64,000 bases of DNA from Acridotheres tristis (taxonomy: Eukaryota; Chordata; Aves; Passeriformes; Sturnidae), in contig CM072891.1 of the NCBI GenBank assembly GCA_037013685.1, forward strand, positions 19,692,501-19,756,500. The letters are read 5' to 3'. Positions within the stretch are counted from its first letter, which is position 1; each line of letters begins with the position of its first letter. The position numbers and the translations under genes were made by a program. Below the pieces are notes generated by a model that saw nothing but the letters and a program-made list of their open reading frames with translations, was not told the DNA's origin and did not search any database. This document shows, in pieces, positions 25,380-37,000 of the stretch.

Positions 25380-28300
25380 GGGATATTTATCATTTACCTG
25401 ACACAAATATGAAACCAGAGAGTTAATCCTTTAACCTGAGTGCATCTGCAAAGTAGACACCTCCTCATAAAAAAAACCATCTCCATCCAGTTTTGCATAA
25501 CTTATTAAGAAGGAACAAAGCCTCTCCTGAGCAACTCCATGGTAGTTCATGAAGAACCATGTAAAACAAAAGTTCTCTAAATGAGGAAATTCTAGACTGA
25601 AGTTTATGAACAGAAGCAGTGAGAAAAAAAAAAAAAAGAGTCAAGATCACTTCTATACAACCTGCTTCATACAACTTGTGTTCATTATGTGCAAATACAA
25701 GGAGAGTTCTCAGGTAGAGGTCCCAAGAATTTTGACATTTCAGTGTAGAAGAGGGACAACAGTCATTGAACACTGATGATAAAAATATTCAGGGACCACC
25801 TTTACAACAAGCAGTAGAGAAAGGAAGGGGAAAAGAAATTAAAAAGCATGCAGATATATTCTGAAGAGCTCAAGTTACCAGACCTGGATCATTTAAAGAT
25901 ACAGTTTTCTGCAGGCTTACATTTTAGCTTAATGGCTTTACTCTTTCAGTGTTCAGAGTACGAAGGAATTTGATTTATGACAGTCATCCCTGTCTTGATT
26001 CCAGTTTAATTTGTGCCATTCTTCAGAAAATTGTATCTAAATTCTGGCTTGGGGGTTACTTTTTGTGTGTGTGTTCAATGCTCTTTTCCCACAATCAGGG
26101 ACAGAGGTTTGCAGATTGTGTGAAAAACTTGCACCCTGACCAGTTTTTCTTGGCTGACAGCATAAAAGGAAACTAACTTTTGAGAAAACCGATGTATTTT
26201 CCGCTCCAAATGGTAAAATTATCTCACTGCTCTTTAGATATTTAGTTACATTCATCATTCTAGCAGGAAAATTAAATTATTTAAAATTACTGCACACAGT
26301 CCCAGGAACAGGGAAGCTCCTAGACTGCAACTGTTTGAAGTGCCAGGACAAGGCCATGAAGCAACAGTTCTACCTCAAGTAGCCTCACTCGATGTAACAC
26401 TTTCCAGTACCACTCTAAACAACACGATTGCAAAAATAAATTTAAATAATCAGATTTATTCGTTCCATCTACAGTTAAGGACACAGTTTTGTTGGTTTTT
26501 TTTTTTTTTTTGGTAATTGCAGAGTGAGATGAGTGGAAAAATTGCTAAGGACTTTGAAAAAAAGAACCTAGCAATCAAGCTTCACAACCTTATCACCAAC
26601 TGTAAAGGGTAAAAAACAACGGACAGGATCACTTCAGTAGTATTCCACTAGCAGAAACACACATTAAAGCTGTTTGAGAGGTCATCAGTGATGGCAGAGT
26701 ATGCAGATCTGACAATACTGAGTTCAAACTTGTACACACAGCTATCTAAAAACTGCAGTCTCTTATTAATTTTACTCTTTCAAGTATGCTTTCTCTGGGC
26801 CCACATCCAGCAGATATAACAGATGGAAACTGCCAGTGAAATATGGCAAAGTCATGTAGGCCATCATGCATGAGAAAAGCTTCCTGAGCACTCTCTTGAA
26901 TGAGACTGCTGGCTTCAGCCAGGCACCCAGAGAACCACCTACCTTCACATCCACAGCACACACAGCCAGCACTTCTCTCAGGTAGATGAAACACGACTTA
27001 CAGCCAATTGTAAAGTCTGAGTGGTTCATAAATATCCAGGTCACAATGAGTATATTTATAGTTTAGCCTTAAACTGAATGTAACACTGTGGGACAGCAAC
27101 TGTGACAGTGCTGTGATTCCACTGCCTGCTCCAGGATACTAGCCTAGTCATGGCATCTCCTATTTTCAGACATTCTGCAGTTCTTCCCAACATTCAAGCA
27201 GAAGGATACAGCACCAGAAGACAGATCACTAATTATTTTCAGAGTAATTACCACTAATAATCACATTACTACATGATCCCATTCAGTTGATTAAAGTCCT
27301 TGCTGCCACCAAAGTAAGTGTTCCCTAAGCTTTCTGTTCTCACAAACACCATCATGCTATCAACATTATTCATGTAGCCACACATACAAGCTGCAGGAAC
27401 TCATTTAGCTGAAAAGTAACCTGAAGAGAGGAAACAAGGCAGAAAAAAAAAAAAAGAAAGATTTGTTTTCATTCAGATGAGCGTCTTAACCTACCAGTCC
27501 TCCTGCATCCTGATGCTGCTGCAAAGGAGAAGAGGGTAACATGCAGAGACATGCAAGGAAGGAGTATTGTTACACTTTAAGAATATTCAACTTTTTTTCT
27601 AAGTAAAGTAATAGTTCATTTTTCTTTAGGGACTTTGAAAATTACCTACTTTTCTTGTCCCTCAGCATATTGGAAAAAGAGCACTCTAATAAGACAAAAC
27701 CAGTATTCATGTGCACTGTACTCACCAAAGTAACTTACTGATAAATTCTGTGGTTTGCTAAAGTAACAAAGGTTTTAAAATGCAGAATTTATTTGGCATT
27801 TTCTCCAAGAAATCAATAATTAACTATACCAGGACACCTCAGGGAGCAAGGCTCTGCAGTTATTTACAGCCTGTTCTGCACTACAAAAGAAGAACCTCGG
27901 CAGTGACCATCTCAGTAATATAACCGAGCACTTTCAGAACCTGGGAGACACGAGGGAACAACACCTGGAAAATTTCAATTGCTCTCTTACAGTCATGACT
28001 CCTTTTCTACAACTCTAATAGCCCTTGAAACTCACATTTCAAAGTAACAGCACATTTCCACTACTATACTAATGAATATTACAAGTTAATATTTAATGGA
28101 GATCTAATTTTACCTGCAGACAGCATTATGTAGCTGTTTCACGGTTAAGTTCTGGCTCAGCAGAAGCACTGCTCATCTCTGCTAAGGCTTTGAGGTAATA
28201 TCGAAGTCTCATCAGTAAGCAGTGAATGGATTGCCAAGGACTCACAGACAGACCTAGATTCATGTGGGGAGAGCAACCTGGGACCCCACAGGTAATGTTA

Positions 28301-28854
28301 CACCTATAAATAGAAGCAAATAAGGAGCATGTGAATATTTCCTGCCCAATGAGACCATATACGTCTGGCTTACCCGCTCTCAGTTATTTTCAGCTTCCTC
28401 AAAGTAGGAAAAAATGGCATGTGAAGCCAAGAATCTGCAGGGAATGGAATGCAAGGGAAACACCTGTTGTGAGGTCAGTTAGAAAAGGGAACAAAGATAC
28501 TCACCATGCAAGCTGTGCAAGGTGAGAGGTTGCAGCAGTTTCGAGAGGGAAGACTGCCTTATAAAGGCAGGAGACTTTCTTCACTGGAAATGACTAAAGG
28601 GAATAAAGAGGAAAGCAGTCCCTACAGCTACAGCAGCTGAAGAATGTCCAGTGTAATTCCTTTCTTCCTTTTAATAGAAATATTTTCTATAATTAGGAAG
28701 TTTTGAACAGTTCCCAGAATAAAAATCATTACCTACTTTTTATATAAAGGTCTGCTAGATAAAGGTGAGTTCACCTGTATGACACACCAGCCAAACTGAC
28801 AGCTAAGCTTGCTGGATGATTTCTCACTGCTCCCACTACAAGATGCCCTCCTTA

Positions 28855-28912
28855 CAATTAACGGACTTGATGATCCTTATGGCTCCCTTCCAACTCGAGA
28901 TATCCTAGTGCA
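28855..28912 (+). mobile_element. CR1 LINE, short terminal fragment
   Basis: The sequence around 'ggacttgatgatccttatgg' followed by 'ctcccttccaactcgagata' and 'tccta' matches the extreme 3' end of a CR1 subfamily, where a 'ttggactngatgatcc' block precedes 'cccttccaactc'. Only about 60 bp are recognisable. It is antisense to MOB2. Confidence 0.7.
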
Positions 28913-30137
28913 CCCCATTCAAAAGCAACAAAGGTTTAGTCTAACAGGTGACAAACAGAATATTGGGTCTTTACTGACTCAGAACTACAACACTGGTGTG
29001 CTTTTTTCACATATAGTCCTCAGCTGTTCTAGCTCAAGCTTAGGACTTCTCTGCATAACAATATTATTCCTATTTCACCACAGCTCACCTGGACAGTGTC
29101 TTAAGGCCTTATAAGGATATTTCTAAAAGACCCTTCCACCACTGCAGAATGGAAGACAACAAAACAGCAGTATGTGTTACTTTTCTTCTAGCCTTTAAAA
29201 TTACCACAGGGGTAATGTGGCAAAATCCTATATCCAAAACAAGTGAAAAAACTGCCAGCTTAAATTTAAGTCCCTGACAGTTACAGCTGAATAAAATAAA
29301 TGCATGACATACAAGTTTCCTCTACCAAACAAATCTAGCAGTCTGCTGACCTTGAGAAGTTCTCTTACACTGTTTTTTAAAAATCACCAGTATAGCATAT
29401 ACTCAAAAAGACTGAATTTGCATAATTACTGCATTATTTCACTACAACATACTTTCCAACGACCTATCCTGATGAGATGAAGACTATGCAAGGCAGCACA
29501 TATATGTCGTGTTTAAAATGGATTGACTGACATTACAAAGTAAAACCTGCAAGTGTGAGGGCTATTAGTTTCTATTAGACATTTTTCAGTTTACAGTAGC
29601 CACTTGCTCTGTCTTGCAGACCACAGATCACCTGAGCAGGCAGAAACAGTCTGTGCTGTCTTCGGGCACAAATATCCTGACCAGAAGTTTGCTTCTTCTG
29701 CCGTCTGTAATTTCCTTATCTTTCAAGACCATTGCTTTTCTCCAACTGTCCTCAAAGCTGAAGATGTAGAATATGAGACAAGGATGGCCTTCATTTTTAG
29801 ACCCTTCTGTTTAAGTCACTAGGTCAACATATGAAAGAACAAATAACTGAGCAGGGATGGTAGGACTGTATGGATAACAAGACCTAAAAGTTAAATGGAG
29901 AAGAAATCCCTCTTGCAAACAGCCTCTCTTTATTGTGCTTATAGTCTAATAAATGCTGAGAGAAGGAGCTGTGAATCTTTGTCAAATCAGTGTAAGCATC
30001 TCTCTCAGCTTCAATAGTATAGTCTATTAACCTACTAAACTACCAAGTTTATAGTAGAGATGAAGCTCAAATTATGATTGTGTTTAACAGGTAGTTGTTT
30101 GTAAAATACTTGGTTTCTCTCTTCCCTTATTACATAA

Positions 30138-30206
30138 CAGCTCACGAAAACCACTACAGTACTCAATACTCAGCAGCTCACCAAAACCACTACAGTACTC
30201 AATACT
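30138..30206. repeat. Tandem duplication, period 36 bp, two copies
   Basis: Copy one (30138-30173) and copy two (30174-30206) share 'accactacagtactcaatac' and differ by a single base (cacGaaa against cacCaaa). This is a near-exact local duplication with no coding content. Confidence 0.92.
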
Positions 30207-33200
30207 CCTCTCCTATGAAAAAAATGCATTACAGCATCAGACAGCACTACTGAAGATGAAAACCTGTCAGGTTTATTAGCACCATTAATATGTTTTACTC
30301 CTATCCAATTATGATATTTAAAAATAAGTTTAAAAAGCAAGTTTCATAAGTGAAGGAACAATGCCTGCCTTTGTTGCTAATTTGAACTTCAAGAGCAGAT
30401 CAATGCTATTTGTAACAGAAAAGTTTGGAATCTCTTCCGAAGTGGGTAATATGGATCTCTGGCAAATGTCTTTGAGCAAAGCAATTAAGCAACACTGATC
30501 CCTAGTCAAAACTGCACTTAAAATATATCCTGTGTAAAACAAATAAGCTCAAAATGGTCTTTTTTTTTTTTAATGGAGAGAATGCACAGATGAAATCAGA
30601 GTTTCACCAACATCAGTGTTAATGCTGCATTCAGTGGTAGGGTCATATATATTAATCAACCACAGAAAAGACTCTGGCTTTACTTTGGTGCTAAACTAGA
30701 GCATCATACCATGCCAGCAGCTCATTCTTTTCAGCTTTCTTCCTCAGGACTTGACTGGATTTTGAAACACTTGACTGAACACAAGGCAGCACCCAGAGAA
30801 GTTCTGCTGTGTGACCACATAAGCCTGTAGCTGTTTGCTAATCCGTAATAAATTCACTATTGTTTGTAAGCCTCAGCTTCCGGTTTTTTTTGTATACTAA
30901 GTACTCTGAGGTGATCAGAGACACTTGGGCTGCTGCTCTTTGTGGTATGATTAGAACTTAGGCTCCCCTCCACATTCCAAGGGACCACAAGAGAAGGAGA
31001 GGACCAGGATGGAATAAAGCAGATCTCAATCGAAACATCTATCAGATAAATGTGACACCAGTTCAAGGGTCAAGATCTAGAACAGGAACAACTGTTATTG
31101 CTGCCTAATTTAACACACTTGCACTCGAAGGATCATTTTCCAGTAACACCGAGTCAAAACACAGAGGGTGTTTCTCACACCAAAAAGTTAAGAAAAGCAC
31201 AGCCAATAAGGAGACATACAAGACCTCCTGCAGGAGTAGGGAAAGCACATGGAAAGCTGAAACTGCAAATCACCACCTTCCCAAAATAGAAAGGAATAAG
31301 AAAGATCACAATTGTTTTATTAGTGAGGACGCTTAGGAAAGAGACACCACCAAGAGGCAGACCAACACATTTTGCTTGCTAGAGGCAGTGACACCAACTA
31401 ATATGTTACCGGGAGAGACCTGTTTTCCTATTATTATGCAGGTTTTTCATCAGCCCTGTCCTCCTAACATCAGAGACTCAAACACCTGAAGCTCCCACTA
31501 AAGAAAGGCTGAGCAAGTGGCATTACCCCAACTTCTGCCTGGGCAGGCAAATGTCCTTATTTCTTTGTCAAGTGCAAGACGGATGTTTCCATTTACAAAC
31601 ACAGATGCTAACAGCAGGCATAACTTGGCCAGAAATAAGAATGGGTCCCCCAGGACTTCCAGCCTTTTCCACTTCAAAATATCAATGCTCCCCCTTCCTG
31701 CCATAATCACATACAACCATTCCCCTGACATGTGCACAAATAGAACTAACAGCGTTTTAAGGGAGAAAACATTAACAGCATCAGTGGGACAATACTGGGT
31801 TCGGTCAGGAGAGAAACATATCAGGAAATAGCTGAGAACAAGCGAGTAACACACAAATGACTCAGGATCCATTCCCATTACAATGGGGAAAACAGGCAAG
31901 TCTTTTCCACACATGGATGGATCCACCCACCCTGGGTAAAAAAGAACAGAACAAATGCCAATTCTTTTGTAGTGACTTCAAGAGGCCCAAAATATTTTTC
32001 ATAACAAAATGATCATTCTAATATACTGACAGTTTAGCTAAAATAAACCTTGATTCTTTTCTTTTCTTTTACAGTGCAATTTGCACAGAATAAGTACAGC
32101 TGATGTAGTGGGGCACGTAGTATTTTGAGTCATACAAGTAAATTGCATAAGTCCTGGGTTTGACCTTTTCTTGAAATTACAGTAACACTCTTTGACACTC
32201 CAGCTTTTACTTTTACAAAATCAATGTAACAGACCCACCTGTGCTTTGCGGTTGTTACAAAACACATCAAAACAAGCTTGTCACTTCTATTTTCATTGAC
32301 ACCACATAACACTAGAGTGCAGCCCTGTGACTTACAAGATACAAGGCTTGCAGGACATGGCACCCAAACCCCTTCACATGTCACAAATACTGCCCTTCTG
32401 CTGCTCAGCCTGCTGGAGGAAAAGCCAGCCATCAGTGTCTACCACACAGATATTCAGCATTCCCTCCATCAGAGCGAGTGAGGGGTCAGACTCACAGTAA
32501 CACTTGGTATTGACAGCTGGTTTGAGAGCTGGATGCGACCTGTGCGAAGGCAAGTACCAAGTGCACTCTCACCACCAAACAGATCAGCAGCAGACAAAAG
32601 GCGACACACATGCCAATGACCTTTCTGAACACACCACATCCAGCAACTGCGACAAAAGAGTTTACCTTCTGTTCTAGGCACATCAGTGTTAGAAAATGAG
32701 GCAACCTGGATGGCAAAGACCACATTCAGGAACTGCTGTGAAGAACAAACTAAGGGGAGCAAGTTATCACTGCAGTGCTAGTTTTGCTGAAGCATAAACC
32801 AAGAGCTCATGCGACTTTGAAGCATAATTATTCACAGTTCACCTGAGTGCAGGTCGCCAGCACAATTCATGCAAGAAGTAACGAAGAATATCTCGTTTGG
32901 GATACTGGCAGCGTATCAGGTCACTCCCATCAACTGCATCTCCCCCTCCTGCACTGAGGTTTCCAGCCCTAAAACCTGCAGCAAACAGCTCTCTACCTTC
33001 TGTCTCTGTGTAATTAGCACTATTAATCCCAGGCTATCCAAGCCCCCTGGCGTGGCTCTGATTTGGCGTTAATCTCTGCCGAGGTCTCTTCTTCCTCCCC
33101 ACAGAAAGCCATTTAAACCTTGGCACGCCTTTCGGTTTAGAGCGGTATTCTGTCACAGGGGGATTAGCCCCACACTGTACGAACGGGAAGCGCAGACAGC

Positions 33201-33333
33201 TGCCACACCTGGCCCGCCTATACCGCGGAAAGGGGAGGAAAAGTTACTTTTCCAGAGAGCCAGCGCTCGGGACAAGGCGAGGGCTGCTGCGCACCCCGCG
33301 GTGCCCGCGGGCGCAGGCGGCGGCGCCCAGGGA

Positions 33334-33543
33334 CGCCCGGGGCTGAGCTGCAGGCGCCCGGGGCTGAGCTGCAGGCGCCCGGGGCTGGGCTGCAGGCGCC
33401 CGGGGCTGGGCTGCAGGCGCCCGGGGCTGGGCTGCAGGCGCCCGGGGCTGGGCTGCAGGCGCCCGGGGCTGGGCTGCAGGCGCCCGGGGCTGGGCTGCAG
33501 GCGCCCGGGGCTGAGCTGCAGGCGCCCGGGGCTGAGCTGCAGC
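33334..33543. repeat. 21-bp GC-rich minisatellite, ten units
   Basis: Ten head-to-tail 21-base units lie in MOB2 intron 1, each beginning 'cgcccggggctg', followed by 'a' or 'g', then 'gctgcagg'. The variants are ordered A A, then six G units, then A A. Because 21 is a multiple of three, every frame stays open. This explains the repetitive plus-strand frame (RRPGLSC/RRPGLGC) and minus-strand frame (ACSPAPG/ACSSAPG); neither is credible protein. Each unit holds PstI-type CTGCAG and, at the junction, GGCGCC palindromes. It starts about 140 bases inside the intron from the donor site. Confidence 0.96.
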
Positions 33544-33679
33544 CGCGCTCCCGCTCCCGCCGGCAGAACTGATTAGTCATTAGCGCCGCACGCGGGGCTC
33601 GGGCTGCCCGGCAGCGGGGCCGCCTCGGCCGCGCCGGGAGAGCCCCGCAGGGAGGGACGCAGAGCGGGGCCCCACTCAC

Positions 33680-33696
33680 CCCATGAGCCAGTCCAT
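33680..33696 (-). CDS. MOB2: MOB2 exon 1 coding part (N-terminus MDWLMG)
   Basis: MOB2 is a MOB-family adaptor that binds the N-terminal region of NDR1/NDR2 (STK38/STK38L) kinases, competes with the activator MOB1, and acts in the cytoplasm and nucleus in cell-cycle, DNA-damage and morphology control. On the minus strand the sequence reads ATG GAC TGG CTC ATG GG and then a consensus GTGAGT donor, giving MDWLM plus two bases of a glycine codon. That matches the conserved N-terminus MDWLMGKSK of vertebrate MOB2 isoform 1 as I know it, including the split codon. The start sits in a strong context (gccATGG). It lies inside a CpG island and upstream of an intron that extends beyond the window. The gene is oriented like DUSP8, with DUSP8 upstream, as on human 11p15.5. 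With only 17 coding bases, the identification depends on motif plus synteny. Confidence 0.85.
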
Positions 33697-33915
33697 GGCT
33701 GGGTCCCGCCGCGCCGGGAAGCTCCCGCGGCCGCCGACTCGCCGCTCACCGCCCGCTCATTGGGGGCCGGGGCCGCTGCGCGCTCGGGGCTCCTCCCTCG
33801 GCCGCTGTGTCCGTCGGTCCCTGCCCCGGTCGGTCGGTCTGTCGGTCCCTCCCCGGCCGCGGGCGGGGCGGCCGCCGGGTGCCCCCCCCGGGCTGACACT
33901 CGCGCACTGGCGCGG

Positions 33916-33952
33916 CCGGAAGTAAACACACCGCGCTAGCCAACCCGGAAGC
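33916..33952. promoter_or_regulatory. Two ETS sites, the first overlapping a forkhead site
   Basis: CCGGAAGT (33916-33923) matches the ETS/GABPA consensus and runs directly into GTAAACA (33922-33928), a forkhead core. A second ETS core, CCGGAAGC, follows at 33945-33952. They lie about 220-255 bases upstream of the MOB2 start codon, in the right place for promoter-proximal elements. Binding is inferred from motif only. Confidence 0.55.
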
Positions 33953-33986
33953 GGCCCCGCGCCGCCCCGCCGCCCCGCCGCGCGGG

Positions 33987-34005
33987 GCACGCCGGGAGAT
34001 GTAGT
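33987..34005 (-). promoter_or_regulatory. ZNF143/SBS-type promoter element
   Basis: Read on the minus strand the sequence is ACTACATCTCCCGGCGTGC. The known ZNF143 (STAF) and THAP11-associated element is ACTACAATTCCCAGCATGC, and 15 of 19 positions agree, including the ACTACA and TCCC cores. It points in the MOB2 direction, about 290 bases upstream of the start codon. Such elements typically sit near the start sites of CpG-island promoters. Confidence 0.65.
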
Positions 34006-34013
34006 CCGGCTCG

Positions 34014-34035
34014 CCCCCCCCCCCCCCGGGGGGGG
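34014..34035. repeat. C14-G8 homopolymer palindrome
   Basis: Fourteen consecutive C are followed directly by eight G, inside the CpG island. It can fold on itself as a C:G hairpin and is also prone to polymerase error, so its exact length in the assembly is uncertain. Confidence 0.9.
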
Positions 34036-37000
34036 CTCCCCGGGGCAGGGACCCCCGGCATCAGCCGGCCCCCTCTGCGGGAGCCGCGCTGCCCGCACCT
34101 CAGTGCTCTAGTTCTCGCTAAGGCACCGCCGTATCGGGGCCTCTGGGGCAGCGCTGGCAAGGCAAATTAATGTGTTAATTAGAGACGGTGACGAGAACCT
34201 GGAATTCCCACGGGGTTTGACCCAAGACTATCCTGCAAAAATGACGGAACAGCTGCTGAAGGGATGATACCTATGCCTAGGCAGCCCAACACTGTACTCT
34301 TTGAGGTTTACACAACCCAAACTTTTAAATGTAAATCTTTTCCATGTGTTCATTGATGCACAGCATTTCCAGAGGCTCCGTGAAAATGATGTCCTCTTGA
34401 CAATCTCCCTGATCGGCACCTGCTCAGGTGGGGATGCCTGCGGAGGCAGAGCTGCTGCAGGTGATCCCATGCTTTGGACATGAGTATTAAATAAAACCTG
34501 TATTATGGGAGAGTGATGCTTACATCATTGGAGTCCCTGCACTCGCCAGTTTTCCAAGGGAAGGACTTTCTTTCCAAGGCTGTTTGAGCCATCACCCTCC
34601 TTCCCTACCCTGCTTCCTCCACCTGCTGTGCCAGGGGCTCCAAGGGCCCTCCCAGCCCTGTGATGCTCTGAGAATGGGGATCCCCAGGTCCCCTCATCCC
34701 CCCGGCACTCAACTGTGACCCCACTTGTTCAGGGTGGATGAGTCAGTCCCAGCCACTGCACGGATTCCAAAAATAGTTCCAACACAGCAGCGTTATCCTG
34801 GGGGATAACTGCATTGCAAGGGGATGTCAGGGGGTGATTTAAGAAGAATATTTCTCTGTCATGGTTGTTTTGTACCTCTCTGTCTTAAGGAAAGGCGGTA
34901 GAGTTATTTTGTATTAAAAAGCATATTGTGCTGTAGTTTTGGGAAGGGACCTTCCCTTTGGAATCTGCCAGGAATCCCTATTAGGTGTTTACAACACCTA
35001 CCTACTTTATTTTGCCCTTCTCCTACAACAAAACTTCAGCCTGAGAATTATCTGGGTATATGGCAGTGTAACATAAGAAACGGAACTCCAGAACTTGAAA
35101 ATATATGTTATCTGTGTTCCAATGCAGTATTTCTCTTTAATACATTTCACCTTTTAATTGTTTTTAGTTTTACTTATGCTTGCATTTAGGAAATGTGGCA
35201 GGGGATGGCAAAAAGGTCTTACAGCAAAACCCCCCATACTATCCTGAGTGGCTGGGGCAAGGATTTTTTACAGTGTTTAAAATACCGGATCAAACCATCT
35301 GCAGAAAATAATTATCCTTTATGCAGACACTCGATCCAGTCATTATCTGCAAACATTTGAGAACAGATGTCCCTCATTTGAATTATGTTTTCTTGTTGCC
35401 CTTTGTTATGGGTATTTTTAGCAGGGCATTTGAGGATGAGCTCCATCCAAATTTACTGTGGGACGCATTGTACCAGGAGTAGGGTGTTTAGTCATATGAC
35501 ACATGTTTTAAAGCAGAGATGACTTCTGATACAATGAGTTTGTCATGTCGGATTAGCTGTTTTCCTCCTGATTGTATCAAGGAAAACATACAGCAACTGG
35601 CACTAGGAGAATTACTGGTGTAAAAGAAAAAAAATCAGACAAGGCATATCTATTTAATTTATCTTTTGTATCATACCTTCCAAGGGCACAAGGGTTTTAC
35701 CTATATCTAACCTAAGGTGATTATTTTATAATTTTTTTTTTCCTTGACATTACACTTCCATTGACATTACTGTTTTGTTTTTTTGTTTTCTTCTTCCTTC
35801 AGCCACTGGAAACTGCAGAAGTCCCTCTGGCAGACTGAGCATTTCACGTTCATCCCAATTCAATCAGGCCCCTGCATGAGCAGCTCTGAAGAGCAGAGGA
35901 CATCCCAGTCCCAGAGCAGTGTCCAGGGGTTGTCCTGCCCTTCCAAGTCCTCTATAAAGTGCATCACAGCGATTATTTATTTGGCAACAGCAAGCCTGGA
36001 AGGCTGTGGGGCTCCTTTGTGTACATGGACAGAGAAAGGTGCCCCCTGTTTAGGGCTTGCAGGCCCTGTAGGACATGAACACAAGGTGCTTAGCAAGCGC
36101 TGCTCCCTGGCATACAGATGTGGTAGGAAGTGCAGAGGATCCGGGAGGTTTATAATGCTTGACGTTGCAGGGTTTTGCATCGACTCTTCCCCTGGATTAC
36201 TGTTCCACAGCTTACTCATGTCTAACAGGATTTAAAATGTGAGCTTATTGACAGGCAGTCTGGGCAGAACGTGTGCCCCGTGGGCCTGAGGGACCTGGCT
36301 TGTAGGGCTTTTGGCCTGTGGCACACAGCAAGAAATACTGCATTCACTTGCTGCTTTCCTCCTTGTTCTGCCACCCATATCCCCTGGCATGGCTGGCATA
36401 ACAGGAATAAAAAAAAGTACATTCCCTTCTCCTCCTGGCCTCCAGGCATAGCGTGGTTTTGTTTCCAGATGTTCCTCAGCAGCACCAGAGCTTTTCGGAA
36501 ACTGATGGGAGGCTGGAGGGGATCCCATGCAGACCAGAACACGGGAATTGGGGCAGACAAACATCTCACACGAGGATTTGGCAGTCGTGTAAAGCTCTGC
36601 AGGGCTCAGTATAAAAACCAAAGTACAAGATAGGATGGATCTAAGAGCAGTCCCTGTCTGTCAGAAGGCTCTGTTATGTCCCACAACCCCTGAAGAAAGA
36701 CACTGCAGCCCCAAAAGTGACACAGAGGTGGCTGAGAACTGCCTTGCAATAGCAAGTGTGAAGATTTACTTCCTTATTTTTGTCCCACGGTTCTCATGAC
36801 TAGACCTGTGCAAAACAGGACATTTGATAGCCGTCCAGACAACAGCTGTCATATCTACCTGATTTCCATGTTGCCTTTTAGCCGGCTTGCTCTGCCTGTC
36901 TGATAATAAAGGGGTACTGCAGAGGGTGAGCGGCTATGAGGAAGTAATCCAGGCACCGGTGTCTTTGCAACTGTCCCTTTACTGCCTCTGATTTAATTGT

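Larger units (their letters stand above)
1..33679 (-). other. MOB2: MOB2 intron 1 (partial, runs off the left edge)
   Basis: This AT-rich stretch begins at a GTGAGT donor read on the minus strand (33679-33674) directly after MOB2 exon 1 and continues past base 1. I looked for the exons that should follow, which encode the conserved MOB/phocein zinc-binding domain. No open frame of either strand carries recognisable MOB2 sequence, so exon 2 is inferred to lie outside the window. The listed open frames of 60-150 codons here are low-complexity or lack any recognisable domain and look like chance frames. The contents I can support are CR1 fragments, A/C-rich simple repeats, several small tandem duplications and one perfect hairpin, each listed separately. 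The intron assignment is an inference from exon 1 and synteny; nested non-coding genes cannot be excluded. Confidence 0.7.
33245..34120 (-). promoter_or_regulatory. MOB2: CpG island and MOB2 promoter
   Basis: G+C and CpG density rise sharply here against AT-rich flanks. The island covers MOB2 exon 1, the start of intron 1 and several hundred bases upstream. I see GC boxes of the 'ccgccccgcc' type (33960-33980), ETS sites, and a ZNF143/SBS-like element, but no convincing TATA box, which fits a broad CpG-island promoter. The transcription start is not fixed by sequence; it should lie above 33697, probably within the next 300 bases. A divergent plus-strand transcript is possible, as at many CpG islands, but no plus-strand exon is recognisable. 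Confidence 0.8.

Noticed and set aside
24951..25406. 151-codon Phe/Leu/Val-rich minus-strand frame resembling membrane segments
   Set aside because: It is caused by the A/C-only tract read in reverse. The hydrophobicity is an artefact of T/G-rich codons.
32041..32090. Strong polypyrimidine tract plus AG on the plus strand (also near 35802, 43822 and 54202), resembling splice acceptors antisense to MOB2 and DUSP8
   Set aside because: No matching donor, open frame or recognisable exon follows. Isolated acceptor-like sequences are common in T-rich DNA.
33218..33679. 153-codon minus-strand frame with repeated ACSPAPG and a 91-codon plus-strand frame with RRPGLGC
   Set aside because: Both are products of the 21-bp minisatellite, whose period is a multiple of three and keeps all frames open. 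They are not conserved proteins.
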